Below the pieces are notes generated by a model. The model was not told the DNA's origin and made no database searches. It saw only the letters and a program-made list of their open reading frames with translations. Source: an uncultured Nocardioides sp. (GTDB lineage: Bacteria > Actinomycetota > Actinomycetes > Propionibacteriales > Nocardioidaceae). From it: a stretch of DNA of 64,000 bases. Both the position numbers and the translations under genes were made by a program. Positions 58,784 to 64,000 of the stretch are shown here, in pieces (the first letter of the stretch is position 1; the number at the start of each line of letters is the position of its first letter). Location of the stretch: contig NZ_CANKYS010000010.1 in the NCBI RefSeq assembly GCF_947488025.1, positions 62,001-126,000 of the forward strand, given 5' to 3'.

Positions 58784-59824
58784 TCAGGCGTCGGGCAGGA
58801 GGGTCCGGACCCGGTGGAGGGCGAGCCGGGCGGCTGCCCGGCCGACCGCCGGGAGGGGTACGACGTCCAAGAACGGCAGCGGCCGGGTCCAGGCCGGGTC
58901 GGAGGGCAGCGCGCCCTCGGGGCCGGCGTACATCGGGGTCAGCGCCCGCTGGACGGCCTCCTCGAGGTCGAGGGGCGGGCCGCCGGTGCGCGGCGTCCAG
59001 GTGTGGCCGGGACGGCAGACCATGTCGTGGCGCAGCGACTCGACGAGCGCGGTGACGGTGTGGAACGGGGCGGTGGTGACCAGCGCTGCCCCCAGCCCGA
59101 CGAGGCTGGTCGGGGCGACCGGCACCGGCACGCGGGCTCGGGACAGCCCGGCCCCGCCGCCGACGACGCGCAGGAGCTCGGGGTAGGCGACGACGTCGGG
59201 GCTGCCGAGGTCGACCGCGCCGCGCGGGCCGTCGTCGCCGAGGGCGTCGGTGACCGCGCGCAGCACGTCGGAGGCGGCGACCGGCTGCACGGAGCTGCGC
59301 ATCCACGTCGGGACCGGCTGGACGAGGAACAGCGTCGCGATCTGCCGGATGATCTCGAACGACGTCGACCCGGCGCCGATCACGACGCCGGCGCGCAGCG
59401 CGACCGCACCGTCGGTCGCACCGAGCAGGATGCGCTCGACCTCCAGACGCGAGGCGATGTGGGCGGACAGCTCCGCCTCCGGCACCTGCGGCACCAGGCC
59501 GGAGAGGTAGACGAGGCGTCGTACGCCGCTCTCGGCCACCGCGGCGGCCACGGTCTCGGCGGCGAGCCGGTCGCGGTTGCTGAAGTCGCTGCGGTCGAGG
59601 GAGTGCACGAGGTAGACGACCGCGTCGACGTCCGCGACCGCCTCGGCGACGGCCGCGGGGTCGGTGACGTCGCACCGGATCGCGCGGACCCGGTCGTCCC
59701 AGCCGAAGCGGTCGGGCCGGGGCGGCGAGGACGAGGCGGCCACGACGTCGTGACCGAGCTCGAGCAGGTGGGGCACCAGGCGCGACCCGATGTAGCCGGT
59801 GGCGCCGAGGACGAGGATCCGCAT
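58784..59824 (-). CDS. NAD(P)-binding SDR / NmrA-like protein
   Basis: The 346-residue protein begins MRILVLGATGYIGSRLVPHL, an atypical SDR Rossmann motif. It has VDAVVYLVHSLDRSDFSNRD, VRRLVYLSGLVPQVPEAELS, SSVQPVAASDVLRAVTDALG and a C-terminal extension of about 100 residues. The YLVHS and YLSGL segments match the family of membrane-associated NAD(P)H-binding proteins often paired with an SRPBCC protein. The active-site Tyr-x3-Lys is not intact, so it may bind a cofactor without classical SDR catalysis. It starts 3 bases after the SRPBCC gene. Confidence 0.8.
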   Translation of the reverse strand: MRILVLGATGYIGSRLVPHLLELGHDVVAASSSPPRPDRFGWDDRVRAIRCDVTDPAAVAEAVADVDAVVYLVHSLDRSDFSNRDRLAAETVAAAVAESGVRRLVYLSGLVPQVPEAELSAHIASRLEVERILLGATDGAVALRAGVVIGAGSTSFEIIRQIATLFLVQPVPTWMRSSVQPVAASDVLRAVTDALGDDGPRGAVDLGSPDVVAYPELLRVVGGGAGLSRARVPVPVAPTSLVGLGAALVTTAPFHTVTALVESLRHDMVCRPGHTWTPRTGGPPLDLEEAVQRALTPMYAGPEGALPSDPAWTRPLPFLDVVPLPAVGRAAARLALHRVRTLLPDA

Positions 59825-59827
59825 GCC

Positions 59828-60295
59828 TCAGGCCTCGCCGAGGTGCTTGAGGAGGTTGCGCGAGAAGACGGTGCCCATGTGCTTCACGACGCCGGCCATG
59901 ACGCGCTCGACCGCGGGCCGGGCGAGGCCGGGCAGCGGCAGGTGGGTCGAGATCTGCAGGTCGATGCTGACCTCGGTGCCGCCGTCGGCGTGGTCGGCCA
60001 GGTCGTAGGTGCCGTTGACCGCGGTCATCTCGTCGGGGCGCTCGGGGTCGTGGGTGAACACGATCCGGTCCTCGGGGGTCAGGCCCATGACCTCGGTGAA
60101 GGTCGGCGCCACCGAGATGCCCAGCACGGGGATGGTGCCCATCCGCCAGGTCCAGCGGTCGCCGTCGACGGCGATGCTGGTGACGTAGGGGGTGATCTGC
60201 GCGATCAGGTCGGCGTCGGTGAGGGCGGCCCACACCTCGCTGCGCGGTGAGCGGAGCACGGCCGAGGAGCGGTCGCGAGCACGGAAGGTCGCCAT
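59828..60295 (-). CDS. SRPBCC-family (START-like) protein
   Basis: The ATG at 60295 gives 155 residues. The sequence has the SRPBCC order: an early strand and SPRSEVWAALTDADLIAQIT, WRMGTIPVLGISVAPTFTEV, VNGTYDLADHADGGTEVSID and a long C-terminal helix (VERVMAGVVKHMGTVFSRNL). The helix-grip fold holds hydrophobic ligands. Three bases separate it from the SDR-like gene, so the two act together, perhaps on a lipid or polyketide-like molecule. The ligand is unknown. Confidence 0.82.
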   Translation of the reverse strand: MATFRARDRSSAVLRSPRSEVWAALTDADLIAQITPYVTSIAVDGDRWTWRMGTIPVLGISVAPTFTEVMGLTPEDRIVFTHDPERPDEMTAVNGTYDLADHADGGTEVSIDLQISTHLPLPGLARPAVERVMAGVVKHMGTVFSRNLLKHLGEA

Positions 60296-60370
60296 GCGCG
60301 CCACGTTACCGACGAGTTCCACACGCGCGGCTCACCCGGTCAGCGGTGGGTGACGCAGGTCTCGGGGCTC

Positions 60371-60479
60371 GGAAACGTGCGTGGCGCACCGCTCGTACGA
60401 CGACACGCCGGGGTCGGGCGGCCGAGCGGTGGTCCAGCCACGTTCCCGCGCTGCGGAAGGTGGGTGGGCCACCGCTCGG
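60371..60479. repeat. three copies of a 25-bp repeat in the gap before the SRPBCC gene
   Basis: A unit of the form GGAAcGTGgGTGGgcCACCGCTCG occurs at 60371-60395, inverted at 60423-60447 and direct at 60455-60479, with 4-5 differences between copies. Each contains a near-palindromic GTGG..CCACC. The first two could form a cruciform or hairpin. It fills most of the 196-base gap between the M20 peptidase 3' end and the SRPBCC start. Confidence 0.55.
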
Positions 60480-60491
60480 GCGGGGCGCAGG

Positions 60492-61841
60492 TCAGGAGCG
60501 CGGCAGCTCGCCGAGGTTGCGGAGCAGGAGCGCCTCGGCCTTGACGACCTTCTCGAACTCGGCGAGGTGGAGGCCCTCGTTGGCGCCGTGGGCGCGGGTG
60601 TCGGGGTCCTCGACGCCGGTGACGAGCACGCTGGCCTGCGGGAACGCCTCGAGGAACTCGGCGATGAAGGGGATCGAGCCGCCGACGCCCATGTCGACCG
60701 GCGCGGTGCCGTCCCAGGCCTCGGCGAACGCGGCGCGCGCAGCGTCGTACGCCGGACCGCTGGCGTCGATCTGCGTCGCCTCGCCGGTGTCCACGACGGT
60801 CGTGGTGAGGGTCGCGCCCCAGGGCGTGTGCTTCTCGAGGTGGGCCTGGAGGCACTGGACGGCGTTGGCCGTGGTGTCGCCCGGGGCGATGCGCATGCTG
60901 ATGCGGCAGCGCGCGGCGGGGACGAGGGTGTTGGACGCGCCCTCGACCTTGGGGGCGTCGAGCCCGGTGATGCTGATGGACGGCTTGGTCCAGAGGCGCT
61001 CGACGACCGACCCGGAGCCGATCCACTCGATGCCCTCGGCGGCGCCGGACTCGGCGCGGAGGCGGGCCTCGGGGTAGTCGACGTCGGCGGCCGGACCGGA
61101 GTGCAGGCCCTCGACCGCGACGTCGCCGGCGTCGTCGTTGAGCGAGGCGATGACGCGGCTGAGCGTCATGATCGAGTCGGGCACCAGGCCGCCCCACATG
61201 CCGCTGTGGACGGCGTGGGTGAGGGTGCGGACCTCGACGTCCATCCGGACCAGGCCGCGCAGCGACGTGGTGAGGGCGGGCTCGCCGATGTCCCAGTTGC
61301 CGGAGTCGGCGATGACGATGACGTCGGCCTCGAGGCGGTCCTTGTAGGTCTCGAGCAGCTCGACGAGGGTGTCGGAGCCGACCTCCTCCTCTCCCTCGAT
61401 GAACATCACCAGGTTGACCGGCAGGTCGTCGCCGAAGATCCGGACCGCGCCGAGGTGGGCGGCGATGCCGGCCTTGTCGTCGGCGGCACCGCGGCCGTAG
61501 AGCCGGTCGCCACGCTCGGTGGGCTCCCACGGCGGGGAGTCCCAGTCGGCGTGGTCGTTCTCGGGCTGGACGTCGTGGTGGGCATAGAGCAGCACGGTCG
61601 GCGCACCCTCGGGGCCGGCCTTCCTCGCGATCACGGCCGGCGGGGCACCGTCGTGGGCGCGGACGATCTCGGTCTCGAAGCCCTCGGCGGCGAACAGGTC
61701 ACGGGTCGCCTCGGCGCTGCGCTCGACCTCGCCGGCGCGGGCCGGGTCGGCGGACACGGACTGGATGCGGACGAGGTCCTCGAGGTCACGGCGGATGCCG
61801 GGCATGACCTCGGCGAGACGAGCGGAGATGTCGACAGTCAT
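60492..61841 (-). CDS. M20-family dipeptidase/peptidase
   Basis: The 449-residue protein has the M20 metal-binding sites in order: LLYAHHDVQPEND (His and the catalytic Asp), GRGAADDKAGIAAHLGAVRI (bridging Asp) and FIEGEEEVGSDTLVELLETY (the general-base Glu and a ligand Glu). Later ligands are VIADSGNWDIG and a final HGANEGLHLAEF His. The lid or dimer domain lies between about residues 200 and 320. Members of this branch are annotated as dipeptidases. It is cytoplasmic. It stands alone on the minus strand. Confidence 0.9.
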   Translation of the reverse strand: MTVDISARLAEVMPGIRRDLEDLVRIQSVSADPARAGEVERSAEATRDLFAAEGFETEIVRAHDGAPPAVIARKAGPEGAPTVLLYAHHDVQPENDHADWDSPPWEPTERGDRLYGRGAADDKAGIAAHLGAVRIFGDDLPVNLVMFIEGEEEVGSDTLVELLETYKDRLEADVIVIADSGNWDIGEPALTTSLRGLVRMDVEVRTLTHAVHSGMWGGLVPDSIMTLSRVIASLNDDAGDVAVEGLHSGPAADVDYPEARLRAESGAAEGIEWIGSGSVVERLWTKPSISITGLDAPKVEGASNTLVPAARCRISMRIAPGDTTANAVQCLQAHLEKHTPWGATLTTTVVDTGEATQIDASGPAYDAARAAFAEAWDGTAPVDMGVGGSIPFIAEFLEAFPQASVLVTGVEDPDTRAHGANEGLHLAEFEKVVKAEALLLRNLGELPRS

Positions 61842-61902
61842 GTCCCGACCCTAGCCGGGGACGACGGCGTCGCTGGCGGTGGCCGCGGCCCTCCTCGCCT
61901 GC

Positions 61903-62043
61903 CGAGAAGTGCCCGGTCGGCGGCCCGGACGGGCAGGAAGTGCCCGGTCACCGCCGTGAACCGGCAGGAAGTGCCCGGTCACCGCCGTGAACCGGCAGGA
62001 AGTGCCCGGTCACCGCCGTGAACCGGCAGGAAGTGCCCTGTCA
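61903..62043. repeat. 31-bp tandem repeat, about 4.5 copies
   Basis: The unit CAGGAAGTGCCCGGTCACCG with the tail CCGTGAACCGG starts at 61934, 61965, 61996 and 62027, exactly 31 bp apart; a degenerate copy starts at 61903. The last copy ends at the stop codon of the GNAT gene (minus strand), so read on that strand the repeat begins at the stop. The same unit with the same 31-bp period follows the amino-acid dehydrogenase stop at 55473. Confidence 0.9.
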
Positions 62044-62823
62044 GCCGCGCATCTCCAACATCAGCTGGCGCTCGGTGCCGGCGAAGCCGAGCCGGCGGTA
62101 GACACCGATGGCCTCCCCGTCGTCGTCGGCGACGATGACGAGGGTGCGGGCGCTGAGGTGCTCGAGGGCGTGGCGACCGGCCGCGTGCACGGCTGCCGCG
62201 GCGAGGCCCTTGCGCCGGTGGTCGGGGTGCGTCTCGACGCTCTGGAATCGCGCGACGCCGTCCTCGGTGGTGAAGACGGCGGCGGTGCTCACGACCTCGC
62301 CGTCGACGAGGACGCCGAAGCGGGCGCCGCGGCCGGCGGCGACGAGGGACTGCTCCTGGACGTTGCGTCCGCGGGCGAACCGCAGGTGCGACTCCGGGTC
62401 GTCGTGCTCCTCGATCGCGACGCTCAGCTGCGCGCGGCTCTCCCAGTCGGCCTCGGACTCCAGCGCGCGCACCTCGCCCTCCACCTCACGGGGCGGCCGG
62501 AGCTCGGACGCGGTGAGCACGGAGGCCACGTCGACCACCAGCCCGGCCGCCTCGAAGGCGGCCCGCGACTCCGGGGCCAGCTCGGGGGTGTCGATGCCGA
62601 TGCTCACGTGACCGGCCTCGGGGAACTCGGTGCGGAAGGCGCCCACCACCTCCCGCTCACCGCCGGGGACGGGCGGCTCGGCGAGCAGGATGAAGTTGCC
62701 CCAGTAGTACGTCGGGTTGGCCGGCGTACGGACCACGAGGTGGGTGCCGCGGTCCTCCACGGTGCTGCCCGAGGCGGTCAGCAGGGCCAGGTCGGTGCGG
62801 AAGCCGAGCGAGGTCACGTCCAT
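62041..62823 (-). CDS. GNAT-family N-acetyltransferase
   Basis: The 260-residue protein has the GNAT coenzyme-A site in ARFQSVETHPDHRRKGLAAA (the R/Q-x2-G-x-G/A loop as R-R-K-G-L-A) and the late VYRRLGFAG. The N-terminal part of about 110 residues has VSIGIDTPELAPESRAAFEA and resembles a degenerate second GNAT or the family-specific extension. The acetyl acceptor is unknown. The stop lies within the 31-bp repeat array. The gene is 10 bases downstream of the phosphoketolase gene, so they may share a transcript. Confidence 0.82.
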   Translation of the reverse strand: MDVTSLGFRTDLALLTASGSTVEDRGTHLVVRTPANPTYYWGNFILLAEPPVPGGEREVVGAFRTEFPEAGHVSIGIDTPELAPESRAAFEAAGLVVDVASVLTASELRPPREVEGEVRALESEADWESRAQLSVAIEEHDDPESHLRFARGRNVQEQSLVAAGRGARFGVLVDGEVVSTAAVFTTEDGVARFQSVETHPDHRRKGLAAAAVHAAGRHALEHLSARTLVIVADDDGEAIGVYRRLGFAGTERQLMLEMRG

Positions 62824-62833
62824 GGGGCGCAGG

Positions 62834-64000
62834 CTAGAGGTTGTCCGCCCCCGTGTCGGGATCGGCCGTCGTCGACGGCGATTCTCCGCGCCCGGGATCG
62901 GCGCCCGCGTCCCACTGCCAGTCGCGCACCTCGGGCAGGTCGTCCCCGTGCTCGCGCGTCCACTGGCGGGCCCGGCGGCGGGTGTCGACCATCAGCTGAC
63001 GGACGGCGGCGGCGCGCGTGCCGAGCCCCGGCACGCGGTCGATGACGTCCATCACGAGGTGGTAGCGGTCGGTGTCGTTCATCATCACCATGTCGAACGG
63101 CGTGGTCGTGGTGCCCTCCTCCTTGTAGCCGCGGACGTGGATGTTGTCGTGGTTGGTGCGCCGGTAGGTCAGCCGGTGGATCAGCCACGGATAGCCGTGG
63201 AAGGCGAAGACCACCGGCTTGTCGGTGGTGAAGACGGCGTCGAACGCCCGGTCGCCCATCCCGTGGGGGTGCTCGCCCTGGTCCTGCAGGCGCATCAGGT
63301 TGACCACGTTGACGAAGCGCACCCGCAGCTCGGGGAGGTGCTCGCGCAGCAGGGACACCGCGGCCAGCGCCTCGAGCGTGGGTACGTCGCCCGCTGCCGC
63401 CACGACCACGTCGGGGTCGCCGTCGTCGTTCGAGGCCCACTCCCAGATGCCGAGCCCACGGGCGCAGTGCAGGTCGGCCTGCTCGGCGTCGAGCCAGTCG
63501 AAGCTGGGCTGCTTGCCCGACACCACGACGTTCACGTAGTGCTCGCTCTGCAGGCAGTGGGACATCGTGGACAGCAGGGTGTTGGCGTCCGGCGGCAGGT
63601 AGACGCGTACGACCTCAGCCTTCTTGTTGACCACGTGGTCGATGAAGCCGGGGTCCTGGTGGGAGAAGCCGTTGTGGTCCTGGCGCCACACGTGCGAGCT
63701 GAGCAGGTAGTTCAGGCTCGCGATGCGCGGACGCCACTCGATCTCGCGGGTCGTCTTCAGCCACTTGGCGTGCTGGTTGAGCATCGAGTCGACGAGGTGG
63801 ATGAACGCCTCGTAGCAGCTGAAGAGTCCGTGCCGGCCGGTGAGCAGGTAGCCCTCGAGCCAGCCCTGGCAGGTGTGCTCCGAGAGGATCTCGACCACGC
63901 GTCCGGAGCGCGCCAGGTGCTCGTCGACGTCGGCGAGCTCGCCCGCCCAGACCTTGTCGGTCACCTCGTAGACCGCGTCGAGCCGGTTGGACGCGGTCTC
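62834..64000 (-). CDS. xfp: phosphoketolase (xylulose-5-P/fructose-6-P), C-terminal part
   Basis: The frame is open to the right edge, so the N-terminus and most of the thiamine-diphosphate part lie outside the window. The visible 388 residues carry [78 protein letters not shown] and [20 protein letters not shown], which match the phosphoketolase Pyr and C-terminal domains, including the conserved HQDPG motif. The C-terminal tail is acidic and variable. The enzyme splits xylulose-5-phosphate (or fructose-6-phosphate) to acetyl phosphate. Confidence 0.95.
   Translation of the reverse strand, partial: ETASNRLDAVYEVTDKVWAGELADVDEHLARSGRVVEILSEHTCQGWLEGYLLTGRHGLFSCYEAFIHLVDSMLNQHAKWLKTTREIEWRPRIASLNYLLSSHVWRQDHNGFSHQDPGFIDHVVNKKAEVVRVYLPPDANTLLSTMSHCLQSEHYVNVVVSGKQPSFDWLDAEQADLHCARGLGIWEWASNDDGDPDVVVAAAGDVPTLEALAAVSLLREHLPELRVRFVNVVNLMRLQDQGEHPHGMGDRAFDAVFTTDKPVVFAFHGYPWLIHRLTYRRTNHDNIHVRGYKEEGTTTTPFDMVMMNDTDRYHLVMDVIDRVPGLGTRAAAVRQLMVDTRRRARQWTREHGDDLPEVRDWQWDAGADPGRGESPSTTADPDTGADNL

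Noticed and set aside
56897..60250. A 1117-codon plus-strand open frame crossing purM, purF, the SDR and SRPBCC genes.
   Set aside because: It runs antisense through four well-supported genes and their gaps, so it is a composition artefact, not a giant gene.
61903..62043. Possible CRISPR array.
   Set aside because: The 31-bp units are directly tandem with no unique spacers, and no cas genes are near.

Overview
The window is high-GC, densely coded actinobacterial DNA. A mycothiol synthase gene, a GlnR-type regulator next to it, a DUF3073 gene beside purM, many GTG starts and several apparently leaderless genes all fit an actinomycete. My best guess, by inference only, is the Nocardioides / Nocardioidaceae group. 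The window looks chromosomal. I found no insertion sequence, prophage or CRISPR array.

Region 1 (1-13.8 kb) is a polysaccharide locus. A tightly overlapping minus-strand run, read from 13830 down to 574, encodes a membrane FlaA1/CapD-type dehydratase, CapE, a PIG-L deacetylase, a PglC-type initiating sugar transferase, a sugar formyltransferase, a GT4 glycosyltransferase, a short sugar epimerase/reductase, CapF, a CapG/WecB 2-epimerase, a Wzx flippase and two more glycosyltransferases. The end of an O-antigen ligase/polymerase-like gene points towards it from the left edge. CapE, CapF and CapG predict UDP-N-acetyl-L-fucosamine. The deacetylase and formyltransferase predict an N-formyl sugar.

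Region 2 (14.1-21.5 kb) is the most unusual part. It holds a PqqD-like/nucleotidyltransferase fusion, an XRE-TPR regulator, a 41-residue secreted peptide ending in Trp-Cys-Cys on the opposite strand, and an HprK-like kinase. TTTGCCA boxes in pairs precede the regulator and lie between peptide and kinase. A Wzz/BY-kinase follows, flanked by two Tat-secreted proteins. I read this as a candidate peptide-signalling circuit beside a capsule locus. That is a hypothesis.

Region 3 (21.6-32.5 kb) carries a PAS histidine kinase, a sulfur operon (leader peptide, DUF4395, SseA/CysA rhodanese, DUF1416) with a thioredoxin-like gene upstream, a large lysine-rich secreted protein, MoaD/ThiS, glnR, mshD, a YgfZ-like folate-binding protein, a Fur-family regulator, nitrobindin and a DsrE-like protein.

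Region 4 (32.6-42.8 kb) is a phosphate island: ppk1, a PhoU-like DUF47 gene plus pit, pstSCAB with a perfect two-unit PHO box, and a MutT1-type NUDIX/phosphatase. A Vsr/DUF559-like gene sits inside it between two copies of a hairpin repeat.

Region 5 (42.8-64 kb) is mixed: a cold-shock gene, four tRNAs (Lys, Asp, Glu, Phe), NDH-2, an RsbW-like ATPase, a receiver / micro-ORF / P450 / histidine-kinase group, a leucine/valine-type dehydrogenase, DUF3073-purM-purF, an M20 peptidase, a GNAT protein and the C-terminal part of phosphoketolase running off the right edge. Three families of short intergenic repeats are scattered through 29-62 kb.
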